From: Schlegelella_A sp036263655
GTDB taxonomy: Bacteria; Pseudomonadota; Gammaproteobacteria; Burkholderiales; Burkholderiaceae_C
NCBI GenBank assembly: GCA_036263655.1
Contig: DATAGP010000015.1
Span: forward strand, 1-64,000
Direction of reading: 5' to 3'
DNA: 64,000 nt
Shown here: piece by piece, positions 49,417 through 57,945 of the stretch
How positions within the stretch are numbered: position 1 is the first letter of the stretch
Layout: the number at the start of each line of letters is the position of its first letter
Translations under genes and position numbers: made by a program
The notes under the pieces: model-generated
Told to the model about the DNA's origin: nothing
The model's input: the letters and a program-made list of their open reading frames with translations, nothing else
The model's database searches: none

Positions 49417-51735
49417 ATGCCATGCCTTCATCTCCGCCGCCGACCGCGTCGGCCTGCCGGTGCGCTGTGCGCGCTCGCGCTGGCCGCCGGCCCCGCGGCC
49501 CGCGCGGCCGAAGCGCCGCTGCCCGCGGCCGAGCTCGGCCGCGTCGAGATCAACGCGTCTCGGCCGTCGACGATGCCCGCCGAGATCCCGACCACGGTCG
49601 AGACGATCACCGGCGAGCAGGTGCACAAGAGCATCAACGCCACGGACGCCGAGGACGCCCTCAAGTACCTGCCGAGCCTCACCGTGCGCAAGCGCTACGT
49701 CGGCGACTACGACCACGCCGTGCTGGCGACGCGTGCTTCCGGCACCGGCAACAGCGCCCGCTCGCTCGTCTACGCCGACGGCATCCTGCTGTCGAACCTG
49801 CTCGGCAACGGCGCCGCCTTCACGCCGCGCTGGGGGCTGGTCACGCCCGAGGAGATCGAGCGCGTCGAGGTCCTCTACGGGCCGTTCTCGGCCGCCTACT
49901 CCGGCAACTCGGCCGGAGCCATCGTCGACTACGTGACGCGCATGCCGACGCGGCTCGAGGCCCATGTCAAGGCGCAGGGCTTCACCGAGCGCTTCCGCCT
50001 CTACGGCACCGACGAGCGCTACTCGGGCGGCGCCGGCAACGCGTCGCTCGGCAGCCGTTCGGGTCCGCTCGCCTGGTGGATCAACGTCAGCCGGCTCGTC
50101 AGCGACGCCCAGCCGATGAACTACGTCGTCAGGAACCTGGGGCCGCCGGCGACCGCCGGAGGCACGCCCGTCAGCGGCGCCGTGCCCGACCGCAACCCGC
50201 GCAACGTCGAAGGGCTCGTGCTCGGCACCACGGGCCAGACCCGCACTCTCCAGGACCATGCCAAGGTCAAGCTCGCCTACGACCTCACGCCGATGCTGCG
50301 CGCCTCGTACACCCTGGGCTACTGGCGCAACGACGCCGACCGCGACGTCGACTCCTACCTTCGCGACGACGCCGGCAGCGTCGTCGGCAGCGGACCGGCC
50401 CCGCGCGCCGTGGTCATCGACGGGCGCAGCTACACCATTGCCCCGGCCGACTTCGCGCGGTCACGGGCGGCGATGGAGCACGTCATGCACGGGCTGTCGA
50501 TCCAGTCGAGCACGCGCGGCGAGTGGGACTGGGGAGCGACGGCCAGCCGCTATGACTACGCGCACGACGTGGTGCGCGCGCAGGTGCCGAACGTTGCCGC
50601 GCCGAACGCCGGCGCCGGCGCCGGGCGCATCACCGACCAGGAAGGCACCGGCTGGTGGACGCTGGCGGCCAAGGGGACGTGGCGGCCGCAGAGCGCCGGC
50701 GGCGCGCACGTCGTCGAGTTCGGTGTTCAGCACGACGCCTTCAAGCTGCGCACGACCGTGGCGGACACGCCGGAATGGTCGGCCGGCCCGGCCGCCGCGC
50801 GGTTCTCGGCCTTCACGGGCCGCACCACGCTGACGAGCCTGTGGGGCCAGCACGCCTGGCGGCCGGCGCCCGCGTGGCGGGCGGTGCTGGGGGCGCGGGT
50901 GGAGCGCTGGCGCGCCGACGACGGCTCGCTCGCCAACGCGACGACGACGCGGTTCTTCGCGCCGCGTTCGGAGACGAGCGTCTCGCCCAAGGCGGCGCTG
51001 TCGTGGCAGGCGAGCGACGCCTGGCTGCTGCGCGCCTCGACCGGCCGCGCGGTGCGCAACCCCACGGTCAGCGAGCTGTTCCAGGGCTCGATCGTGGCCA
51101 ACGAGATCGTCAACAACGACCCCGACCTGAAGCCGGAGAAGTCGTGGACCAGCGAGCTCACCGCCGAGCGGAGCTTCGTCGACGCGACGCTGCGCGCGAC
51201 GCTGTTCCATGAGCGGACGCGGGACGCCCTCTATTCGCAGGTCAACCTGGCGGCCGGCGGCACGGTGGCGACGATACAGAACGTCGATCGCGTGCGTACC
51301 ACCGGGCTGGAGCTCGCGGGGCAGGCCGGCCACGTGGGGCTGCGCGGTCTGGGGCTCGCCGGCAGCGTCACCTACGCCGATTCGACGATCACGCGCAACG
51401 ACGCCTTCCCGGCGAGCGTCGGCAAGTGGCAGCCGCGCGTGCCGCGCTGGCGTGCCACCCTGCTCGCCACCTACGCGCCCAACGAGCGCTGGTCGGCGAG
51501 CCTGGGCCTGCGCTACTCCGGCCGACAATACGGCCAGCTCGACAACTCCGACCCGAACGGCTTCGCCTTCACGGGCTTCAGCCGATTCCTGGTTGCCGAT
51601 GTCCGCGTGCAGGTCCGCGTCGCCCCGAAGTGGCGGGTCGCGTTCGGCATCGACAACGTCAACGACGATCGCTACTGGGCCTTCCATCCCTACCCGCAGC
51701 GCACCTATCACGCCGAGCTGCGCTACGACCTGTAG
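49417..51735 (+). CDS. TonB-dependent outer-membrane receptor, probably copper-related
   Basis: 772 residues. Signal peptide to about residue 31. The plug domain is ETITGEQVHKSINATDAEDALKYLPSL, followed by RSLVYADGILLSNLL, GVERVEVLYGPFSAAYSGNSAGAIVDYV-type sequence. A 22-strand barrel ends in LRYDL, with terminal aromatic-containing strand QRTYHAELRYDL. It resembles OprC-type receptors in context: a His-rich DUF2946 protein is 104 bp upstream and a PCu(A)C chaperone 27 bp downstream. Copper as ligand is inferred from neighbours; siderophore or cobalamin transport is not excluded, although no cobalamin riboswitch is visible in front. Confidence 0.85.
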   Translation: MPCLHLRRRPRRPAGALCALALAAGPAARAAEAPLPAAELGRVEINASRPSTMPAEIPTTVETITGEQVHKSINATDAEDALKYLPSLTVRKRYVGDYDHAVLATRASGTGNSARSLVYADGILLSNLLGNGAAFTPRWGLVTPEEIERVEVLYGPFSAAYSGNSAGAIVDYVTRMPTRLEAHVKAQGFTERFRLYGTDERYSGGAGNASLGSRSGPLAWWINVSRLVSDAQPMNYVVRNLGPPATAGGTPVSGAVPDRNPRNVEGLVLGTTGQTRTLQDHAKVKLAYDLTPMLRASYTLGYWRNDADRDVDSYLRDDAGSVVGSGPAPRAVVIDGRSYTIAPADFARSRAAMEHVMHGLSIQSSTRGEWDWGATASRYDYAHDVVRAQVPNVAAPNAGAGAGRITDQEGTGWWTLAAKGTWRPQSAGGAHVVEFGVQHDAFKLRTTVADTPEWSAGPAAARFSAFTGRTTLTSLWGQHAWRPAPAWRAVLGARVERWRADDGSLANATTTRFFAPRSETSVSPKAALSWQASDAWLLRASTGRAVRNPTVSELFQGSIVANEIVNNDPDLKPEKSWTSELTAERSFVDATLRATLFHERTRDALYSQVNLAAGGTVATIQNVDRVRTTGLELAGQAGHVGLRGLGLAGSVTYADSTITRNDAFPASVGKWQPRVPRWRATLLATYAPNERWSASLGLRYSGRQYGQLDNSDPNGFAFTGFSRFLVADVRVQVRVAPKWRVAFGIDNVNDDRYWAFHPYPQRTYHAELRYDL

Positions 51736-51762
51736 CCGCGCCCGCACCGACCGGAGAACCCC

Positions 51763-52278
51763 ATGTCACTTCCGATGCTCGCAACCCGCCGCGCCGGCAC
51801 GCTCGCAGCGCTGGCCCTCGCCCTCGCCGGCACGCCCCTCGGCGTCTCCGCCCATGGCGGCCAGGCCGGCGACGTCGCCATCGGCCACCCGTTCGCGACG
51901 CCCACGGTGCCAGGGGCGAAGAACGGCGCGGCCTACTTCGCCCGCCTGGAGAACAAAGGCGCGCAGCCCGACCGGCTGCTGCGCGCGAGCACGCCGGCGG
52001 CCGAGCGCGTCGAGCTGCACACCATGAATGTCGACTCGCAGGGCGTCATGCGCATGCGCGAGGTCGACGCCATCGTCATCGCGCCGAAGGCCACGCTGCA
52101 GATGCGCCCGGGGCAGGGCGCGCACCTGATGCTGATGGGCCTGCGCGAGCCGCTGCGCGAAGGCGCGAGCTTCCCGATGACGCTCGAGTTCGAGCGCGGC
52201 GGCAAGGCCCAGGTCAAGGTCGTGGTGCAGCAGCCGAAGCGGAGCGACGCCGCGGCATCGCACGCGCACACGCATTGA
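51763..52278 (+). CDS. PCu(A)C family periplasmic copper chaperone
   Basis: 171 residues. Signal peptide LATRRAGTLAALALALAGTPLGVSAHG. The copper-binding pattern H-x(n)-M-x(n)-H-x-M is present: VELHTMNVDSQGVMRMREV and later GQGAHLMLMGL. The C-terminus ends ASHAHTH, a second His site. This family carries Cu(I) to the Cu(A) site of cytochrome oxidase or takes part in copper uptake. GGAGA precedes the ATG. It is in the operon with the TonB receptor. Confidence 0.9.
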   Translation: MSLPMLATRRAGTLAALALALAGTPLGVSAHGGQAGDVAIGHPFATPTVPGAKNGAAYFARLENKGAQPDRLLRASTPAAERVELHTMNVDSQGVMRMREVDAIVIAPKATLQMRPGQGAHLMLMGLREPLREGASFPMTLEFERGGKAQVKVVVQQPKRSDAAASHAHTH

Positions 52279-52300
52279 GGCAGGGTGCCCGGCGAGCTCA

Positions 52301-52335
52301 GGCGCGCTGGCGGCGCCGCGCCTTGCCGGCGCGCT
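52301..52335. terminator. GC hairpin between chaperone and ruvA
   Basis: GGCGCGCTGGC (52301-52311) pairs with GCCGGCGCGC (52325-52334) with one G-T pair. It covers the ruvA stop codon region and lies downstream of the convergent chaperone gene. It is a candidate bidirectional terminator without a T-run. Confidence 0.45.
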
Positions 52336-52906
52336 ACTTCGCGAGCGCGCGCAGCGCCAGCTTGATGCCGGCGGCGACCTCGACGTCCGGCGGCAGCGTC
52401 TTCAGCGTCGCGGCCGCGTCGCGGTCGCTGTAGCCGAGGGCGACCAGCGCCTGCAGGATGTCGGCCTGGGCGCTCGAGGCGACGCTCGCCGGCGCCGCCA
52501 CCGCGTCGCCGAGTTTGCCCTTCAGCTCGAGCAGCAGCCGCTCGGCCGTCTTCTTGCCGATGCCCGGCACCTTCACCAGGCGCGCGCTCTCCTGCAGGCT
52601 CACCGCGCGCGCCAGCTCGTCGACCGCCAGGCCGGACAGGATCGACAGCGCCGTGCGCGGCCCGACGCCGGAGATGCGCACGAGCAGGCGAAAGGTCGCC
52701 CGCTCCTCGGGGGTGAGGAAGCCGAACAGGATCTGGGCGTCCTCGCGGACCACGAAGTGGGTCAGCAGGGTGACCCGCTCGCCGAGGGCCGGCAGGTTGT
52801 AGAAGCTGCTCATCGGCACGTCGACCTCGTAGCCGACGCCGTTCACGTCCAGGAGGATCTGCGGCGGCGTCTTCTCCGCGAGTGTTCCGGTCAGGCGGCC
52901 GATCAT
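52334..52906 (-). CDS. ruvA: Holliday junction DNA helicase subunit RuvA
   Basis: 190 residues. MIGRLTGTLAEKTPPQILLDVNGVGYEVDVP is the standard OB-fold start, then tandem helix-hairpin-helix motifs RISGVGPRTALSILSGL and VKVPGIGKKTAERLLLELKGKL, and the C-terminal domain that touches RuvB (ADILQALVALGYSDRDAAATLKTL). ATG 52906 is preferred over an upstream start at 52984. It tetramerises on four-way junctions and loads RuvB. Unusually, ruvB is not adjacent. Confidence 0.95.
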   Translation of the reverse strand: MIGRLTGTLAEKTPPQILLDVNGVGYEVDVPMSSFYNLPALGERVTLLTHFVVREDAQILFGFLTPEERATFRLLVRISGVGPRTALSILSGLAVDELARAVSLQESARLVKVPGIGKKTAERLLLELKGKLGDAVAAPASVASSAQADILQALVALGYSDRDAAATLKTLPPDVEVAAGIKLALRALAK

Positions 52907-52944
52907 GGCCGGATTATCGTGGCCCGCCCTTTGCTGCCGCCGGC

Positions 52945-53967
52945 ATGACAATCGCCGGAGACCCGCTCGAGGAGCCTTCTCCACCGCCCGCTTCCGTGAT
53001 CCTCCGCCACGCCTTCATCCCGCCCGACAACGACCGGCTCGCCAATCTCGCCGGCAGCCTCGACGAGCACCTGCGCACCATCGCAGCGGCATTCGAGGTG
53101 AAGATCCAGCGCCGCAACGAGTCGTTTCGCGTCGAGGGGCCGAAGGCGCAGGCCGAGCGCGCCGTCGCCCTGCTGCAGCATCTGTACGGGCGCGCGGCCC
53201 GGCCGATCGCCGCGGAGGAGCTCGAGCTCGCCATCCTGGAGACCCTGAGCGACGCCGCGCCGGCGCCGGGCAACGAGGGCGACGGCGCGCCGGCCGAGCT
53301 CGACCTGCGCCTGCGCACGCGGCGGCACGACCTCGCAGGTCGGACGCCGAACCAGGTCACCTACCTGAAGAACATCCTCGGCCACGACCTCACCTTCGGC
53401 ATCGGCCCGGCGGGCACCGGCAAGACCTACCTGGCGGTGGCCTGCGCCGTCGATGCCCTCGAGCGCAACGCGGTGCAGCGGATCATCCTCACCCGCCCGG
53501 CGGTCGAGGCGGGCGAGCGCCTCGGCTTCCTGCCGGGCGACCTGGCGCAGAAGGTCGACCCCTACCTGCGCCCGCTCTACGACGCGCTCTACGAGCTGAT
53601 GGGCATCGAGCGCGTCGCAAAGGCCTTCGAGAAGGCCACCCTCGAGGTCGCGCCGCTCGCCTTCATGCGCGGCCGCACCCTGAACCACGCCTTCGTCATC
53701 CTCGACGAGGCGCAGAACACCACGCCGGAGCAGATGAAGATGTTCCTGACGCGCATCGGCTTCGGCTCCAAGGCGGTGGTCACGGGCGACACCAGCCAGG
53801 TCGACCTGCCGCGCGGCTCGATCTCCGGCCTGATCGACGCCGAGCGCGTGCTGCAGGACGTGCGCGGCATCGCGACGACGCGCTTCACGTCGGCGGACGT
53901 GGTCCGCCATCCGCTCGTCGCCCGCATCGTCGAGGCGTATGGGGCGGCCGGCGAAGCGCGTCCCTGA
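52945..53967 (+). CDS. PhoH family ATPase (PhoL/YbeZ-like)
   Basis: 340 residues. Walker A FGIGPAGTGKTYLAVACAVDAL (about 145), Walker B FVILDEAQNTTPEQMKMFLTRIGF, and VVTGDTSQVDLPRGSISGL are the PhoH core. An N-terminal KH-like RNA-binding segment (RTIAAAFEVKIQRRNESFRVEGPKAQAERAV) is present. ybeY overlaps its end by 29 bp, a conserved pairing that ties it to rRNA maturation and quality control. Divergent from ruvA across only 38 bp. Confidence 0.92.
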   Translation: MTIAGDPLEEPSPPPASVILRHAFIPPDNDRLANLAGSLDEHLRTIAAAFEVKIQRRNESFRVEGPKAQAERAVALLQHLYGRAARPIAAEELELAILETLSDAAPAPGNEGDGAPAELDLRLRTRRHDLAGRTPNQVTYLKNILGHDLTFGIGPAGTGKTYLAVACAVDALERNAVQRIILTRPAVEAGERLGFLPGDLAQKVDPYLRPLYDALYELMGIERVAKAFEKATLEVAPLAFMRGRTLNHAFVILDEAQNTTPEQMKMFLTRIGFGSKAVVTGDTSQVDLPRGSISGLIDAERVLQDVRGIATTRFTSADVVRHPLVARIVEAYGAAGEARP

Positions 53968-54427
53968 GGTGCCGGGCCCGCGCCGCACGCGGCCGGCGCT
54001 GACCCTGTCGCTGCAGCTCGCCGACGCGCGGCACCGGGACATCGTGACGCGGGCCCGCGTCGCCCGCTGGATCCGCGCCGCGCTCGCGGCGCCTGCGGAA
54101 ATCACGGTCCGGATCGTCGGCGAGGACGAAGGTCGCCGCCTGAACCAGGCCTGGCGCGGCAAGGACGCAGCGACCAACGTGCTGACCTTCGCCTACGACG
54201 AGGGTCCCGCGGTCCACGCCGACCTCGTGCTCTGCGCGCCGGTCGTGGAGAGCGAAGCGCGCGCACAGGAGCGCAGCCTGGAGGCGCACTACGCCCACCT
54301 GCTCGTGCACGGGACCCTCCACGCGCAAGGGCTCGACCACGAGAGCGACGCCGAGGCCGAGGCCATGGAAGCCCGCGAGACGGCGATTCTGGCCGGGCTC
54401 GGGTTTGCCGATCCCTACGCCGGCTGA
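53939..54427 (+). CDS. ybeY: Endoribonuclease YbeY (rRNA maturation factor)
   Basis: 162 residues. The zinc-binding H-x3-H-x5-H motif is HGTLHAQGLDH, preceded by LNQAWRGKDAATNVLTFAYDEG, the family pattern. It takes part in 16S rRNA 3'-end maturation and ribosome quality control. ATG 53939 lies inside phoH; a later start would cut into the domain only slightly, so the exact start is uncertain. Convergent with the DMT permease gene, overlapping it by 13 bp. A GCCGGC stem (54419-54436) spans the junction. Confidence 0.9.
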   Translation: MGRPAKRVPEVPGPRRTRPALTLSLQLADARHRDIVTRARVARWIRAALAAPAEITVRIVGEDEGRRLNQAWRGKDAATNVLTFAYDEGPAVHADLVLCAPVVESEARAQERSLEAHYAHLLVHGTLHAQGLDHESDAEAEAMEARETAILAGLGFADPYAG

Positions 54428-55320
54428 CGCGCCGGCCACATGACCGACGCGATCGCGATCAGCACGAGGACGATCGCCGCCCCGTCCTGCCAGTGCAGCT
54501 GCTCGTCGAGGAACCAGGCGCCGGACAGCGTGCCGAGCACCGGGATCAGCATCACCGACATGCTCGAGGCGATCGGCGGCAGGTTGCGGGCCAGGATGAG
54601 CCAGATCGGCTGGGCGAAGCCGAAGGTGACAATGGCGTTGTAGGCGATGGCGCCGGCGACGACGGGGCTCGGGACGGTCCAGCGATCGCGCTCGAAGAGC
54701 ACGGTCCAGGCGGTCATCGCCAGGGTGGCGAGGAACGTCATCCAGAACACGATCGCGAGCGTCGGCGCCTCGATGCGCGTGCGCCGCATCTGTTGCGTGC
54801 CGAGCGCCCAGGTGGCCGCGGCGACGAGCATGCCGACCGCTGCCCAGGGGCTGCCGGTGAGCGTGTCCACCTCGTGCCACAGCAGCAGCGAGACGCCGAT
54901 GGCGGCGGCGACGATGCCGGCGATGTGCCGGCTGCGCAGCCGCTCGTTGAAGACCGCCACGCCCCAGAGCGCGGAGAAGATCGGCATCGTGTAGCCGAGG
55001 ATCGCCGTCCGCCCCGACGAGAGCGCCTGCACCGCGATGATGGCGAGCACGTGCCAGACCAGCATGTTGGTAAGGGTGAGGATGCCGAGTTCGCGCCAGT
55101 CGTTGCGCGCGACCCGGAAGGAGATCTTCTGCACGCGCAGCACCAGCCAGAGGACGGGCAGGCCGAACCACATCGACAGGGCGCGGAAGCCGAGCGGCGC
55201 GAAGTCGGTGACGCCGGTCTTCATCACCGGCCAGTTGAAGCCCCAGGTGATGGTGAGGATGGCGAGAAACGCGTACTGCCTGCGGCTGAACGCGAAATCG
55301 CTCGACGGCGACGTGCTCAG
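54415..55320 (-). CDS. DMT superfamily permease (EamA family), apparent CTG start
   Basis: 301 residues with ten membrane helices in two EamA repeats (YAFLAILTITWGFNWPVMKTG, later PWAAVGMLVAAATWALGTQQMRR). No ATG, GTG or TTG fits the N-terminus. Upstream in the frame is antisense-like sequence over corA. CTG at 55320 overlaps the corA stop as CTGA, the same geometry as the ATGA and GTGA overlaps used elsewhere here, so CTG is the likely start. The first ATG (in WPVMKTG) would delete the first helix. Exported or imported metabolite unknown. Confidence 0.78.
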   Translation of the reverse strand: MSTSPSSDFAFSRRQYAFLAILTITWGFNWPVMKTGVTDFAPLGFRALSMWFGLPVLWLVLRVQKISFRVARNDWRELGILTLTNMLVWHVLAIIAVQALSSGRTAILGYTMPIFSALWGVAVFNERLRSRHIAGIVAAAIGVSLLLWHEVDTLTGSPWAAVGMLVAAATWALGTQQMRRTRIEAPTLAIVFWMTFLATLAMTAWTVLFERDRWTVPSPVVAGAIAYNAIVTFGFAQPIWLILARNLPPIASSMSVMLIPVLGTLSGAWFLDEQLHWQDGAAIVLVLIAIASVMWPARQPA

Positions 55321-56417
55321 GATCGACCCAGGTAGCGCTTGCGCCAGAAGTAGACGCTCATGCCCACGCCGAGCACGAGCATGATCGCGGCGGCGATCCA
55401 GAAGCCGGTGCGGCTGTGGATCAGGGGCAGGCCTTCGAAGTTCATGCCGAAGAAGCCGGTGACGAGGTTGAGCGGCAGGAAGATCGCCGTGAGCGTGGTC
55501 AGCGTCCGCATGATGGCGTTGGTGCGGTTGCTCTGCTCGGAAAAGTGGATCTGCACCGCCGTCTCCGACGACGACTCGAGCCGGCGCACGTGCGAGAGGA
55601 CGCGCTCGATGTGCTCCAGCACGTCGCGCGAGCGGACGCGCAGCGCCTCGCGCTCGCGCTGGGCCGCGGGGTCGCTCTCCTGCGGCCACTCCTCGAGCGC
55701 GTCGATCCATTCGACGATCGCCGCGCGCTGGTCCTCGCAGGTGTCCTCGAGCAGGTGCAGGGCATTGCGCCACTCGAGGAGGAGGTGCCACTGGCCGGGC
55801 CGGGCGCGCGGCGCGAACAGCTGCTGCTGGAGCTCCTCGATCTGCTTGCCGAGCAGGCGGCGCAGCTGCAGGTAGCTGTCGACCATGTGGTTGACCATGC
55901 GCAGCATCAGGTCCGGCGGGCTGACCGGCATGCGCAAGCCGGCGCGGCTCTCGATGCTCGCCGTCTGTCCCTGCAGCCGCTGGGCGAAGTACTCGCGCAC
56001 CTGGCAGTCGGTGGGGTGCACGCTCAGCAGGATGCGGTCGAACACGACGAAGCCCACGGCGCTGGTCTGGATGACTTGGCTGAGGGCCGCGGCGCCGCTG
56101 CCCGCAGGCTTCGCCTCCTCGCCGTTGTCGGCGGGGACGACCGCGGTCAGGCGCCGGAACACCAGCAGGTCGTAGGTCGAGGTGTAGTCGAAGCTCGACG
56201 GAAACTGACGGTTCAGCAGATCGAGGACGTGCAGCTCGAACAGGCTCGCGCCGGTGGTCGCCTGCAGGAAAGCCTGCAGCTCGGCGATCGAGGATTCCAG
56301 GGCCGCCCGCGTCGTCGCGACCCACAGGTAGCCCTTCTCGGGCAGCCGGTCGGGCGGGGTCTGGAGCTCGGTGAACTGGTCGCCGACGATGTGAAAGACG
56401 CGGACGGCCTTCGGCAT
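55317..56417 (-). CDS. CorA family magnesium/divalent metal transporter
   Basis: 366 residues. The C-terminal two helices carry the selectivity motif GMN in LNLVTGFFGMNFEGLPLI, followed by the second helix and a basic tail YFWRKRYLGRS. The long cytoplasmic helices (QIEELQQQLFAPRARPGQWHLLLEWRNALHLLEDTCEDQ) form the funnel. ATG 56417 is chosen. It lies five bases downstream of hemB on the same strand and is followed by the DMT permease, so hemB-corA-eamA may be one transcript. CorA versus ZntB-like function cannot be separated here. Confidence 0.9.
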   Translation of the reverse strand: MPKAVRVFHIVGDQFTELQTPPDRLPEKGYLWVATTRAALESSIAELQAFLQATTGASLFELHVLDLLNRQFPSSFDYTSTYDLLVFRRLTAVVPADNGEEAKPAGSGAAALSQVIQTSAVGFVVFDRILLSVHPTDCQVREYFAQRLQGQTASIESRAGLRMPVSPPDLMLRMVNHMVDSYLQLRRLLGKQIEELQQQLFAPRARPGQWHLLLEWRNALHLLEDTCEDQRAAIVEWIDALEEWPQESDPAAQREREALRVRSRDVLEHIERVLSHVRRLESSSETAVQIHFSEQSNRTNAIMRTLTTLTAIFLPLNLVTGFFGMNFEGLPLIHSRTGFWIAAAIMLVLGVGMSVYFWRKRYLGRS

Positions 56418-56422
56418 GGGCG

Positions 56423-57430
56423 TCAGCGTGCGTGCTTGAGGGACCGCGCGGCTTCCAGTGCGAAGTAGCTCAGGACGCCGTCGGCCCCGGCGCGCTTGAA
56501 CGCGGCCAGCGCTTCCATGACGGCGGCGTCGTGGTCCAGCCAGCCGTTGAGCGCGGCGGCCTTCACCATCGCGTACTCGCCGCTCACCTGGTAGGCGAAG
56601 GTGGGGACGCGGAACTCCTCCTTGACGCGGCGGACGATGTCGAGGTACGGCAGGCCGGGCTTGACCATCACCATGTCGGCGCCTTCGGCGAGGTCGAGGG
56701 CGACTTCGCGCAAGGCCTCGTCGCCGTTGCCCGGGTCCATCTGGTAGACCTTCTTGTTGCTCTTGCCGAGGTTGGCGGCCGAGCCCACGGCGTCGCGGAA
56801 GGGCCCGTAGAAGGCGCTGGCGTACTTGGCGCTGTAGGCCATGATCAGCGTGTGGATGCGGCCGCTCTCCTCGAGCGCCGAGCGGATCGCGCCGATGCGG
56901 CCGTCCATCATGTCGCTCGGCGCGACGATGTCGACCCCGGCCTCCGCCTGCACGAGGGCCTGCCGGGCGAGCACCGCCACCGTCTCGTCGTTGACGATGT
57001 AGCCGGTGTCGTCGAGCAGGCCATCCTGGCCGTGCGAGGTGTAGGGGTCGAGCGCCACGTCGGTCATCAGGCCGAGCTCGGGAAAGCGCTTCTTCAGCTC
57101 GCGCACGACGATCGGCACCAGGCCCTTGTCGTTCAGCGCCTCGCGCCCGTCGTCGGTCTTCAGCGACGGCTCGAGCACCGGGAAGAGGGCCAGCACCGGG
57201 ATGCCGAGCGCCACGCATTCCTCGGCCACGGGGTAGAGGCGATCGAGGCTGACGCGCTGCACGCCCGGCATCGAAGCGACGTCCTGGGTCTTGCCCTCGC
57301 CCTCGAGCACGAAGACGGGAAGGATGAGGTCGCGCGCCGTGACGGTGGACTCGCGGACCAGATCCCGGCTCCAGGGATGGCGGCGCAGGCGCCGCGGACG
57401 GCTGGCGGGGAAGGGCGGCGGTGTCTGCAC
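56423..57430 (-). CDS. hemB: Delta-aminolevulinic acid dehydratase (porphobilinogen synthase)
   Basis: 335 residues, GTG 57430. It joins two 5-aminolevulinate molecules to porphobilinogen in haem synthesis. Schiff-base lysines are in YSAKYASAFYGPF and VKPGLPYLDI. The metal region reads MTDVALDPYTSHGQDG: Asp and Ala replace the three cysteines of zinc enzymes, so this is the cysteine-free, magnesium-type form. Divergent from the hemJ-like gene across 74 bp. Confidence 0.95.
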   Translation of the reverse strand: MQTPPPFPASRPRRLRRHPWSRDLVRESTVTARDLILPVFVLEGEGKTQDVASMPGVQRVSLDRLYPVAEECVALGIPVLALFPVLEPSLKTDDGREALNDKGLVPIVVRELKKRFPELGLMTDVALDPYTSHGQDGLLDDTGYIVNDETVAVLARQALVQAEAGVDIVAPSDMMDGRIGAIRSALEESGRIHTLIMAYSAKYASAFYGPFRDAVGSAANLGKSNKKVYQMDPGNGDEALREVALDLAEGADMVMVKPGLPYLDIVRRVKEEFRVPTFAYQVSGEYAMVKAAALNGWLDHDAAVMEALAAFKRAGADGVLSYFALEAARSLKHAR

Positions 57431-57504
57431 GCGTCGATTCTAGGCAAGCGGTCGACGTGGTCGGCGGGCACGGACACGCGGGAGCGCCGCCGATAATCCC
57501 AGGC

Positions 57505-57945
57505 ATGGGTTCATCGTTCCTGTGGGTGAAGGCGCTGCATGTCGTCTTCGTGGCCAGCTGGTTTGCCGGTCTCTTCTACCTCCCCCGTCTCTTCATGAAC
57601 CTCGTGACCGTCCCCGCCGACAGCCATGCCGAGCGCGAGCGGCTGCTGATGATGGCGCGCAAGCTCTACCGCTTCATGAGCCTGCTGATGGTGCCGGCCA
57701 TCGCGCTCGGCCTCGTCCTCTGGCTCGGCTATGGGGTCGGCAAGGGGCCGCAGAACTACTGGCTGCACGCCAAGGTCGCGCTGGTGGTCGGGGCCGTGGG
57801 CTACCACCACGCCTGCCGCTCGCTGCTGCGCAAGTTCGAGGAATTCGCGAACGTGCGCAGCGAGCGCTGGTTCCGCGTCTTCAACGAGTCCGCGGTGCTC
57901 CTCTTTACGGCCATCGTCGTGCTCGTCGTCGTCAAGCCGTTCTGA
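57505..57945 (+). CDS. hemJ: HemJ/CopD-like integral membrane protein, probable protoporphyrinogen IX oxidase
   Basis: 146 residues with four membrane helices. FLWVKALHVVFVASWFAGLFYLPRLFMNLV matches the HemJ opening with its conserved His (KALHV), and the later HAKVALVVGAVGYHHACRSLLRKF carries the conserved Lys and His. It is paired head-to-head with hemB, which supports the haem role. ATG 57505 is used; the upstream part of the frame overlaps hemB. CopD-type copper proteins are related, so some doubt remains. Confidence 0.8.
   Translation: MGSSFLWVKALHVVFVASWFAGLFYLPRLFMNLVTVPADSHAERERLLMMARKLYRFMSLLMVPAIALGLVLWLGYGVGKGPQNYWLHAKVALVVGAVGYHHACRSLLRKFEEFANVRSERWFRVFNESAVLLFTAIVVLVVVKPF

Noticed and set aside
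54415..56325. A single 636-codon gene covering the DMT permease and the region upstream
   Set aside because: The upstream half is antisense-type sequence over corA on the same strand in another frame; only the last 301 codons have membrane-protein character.
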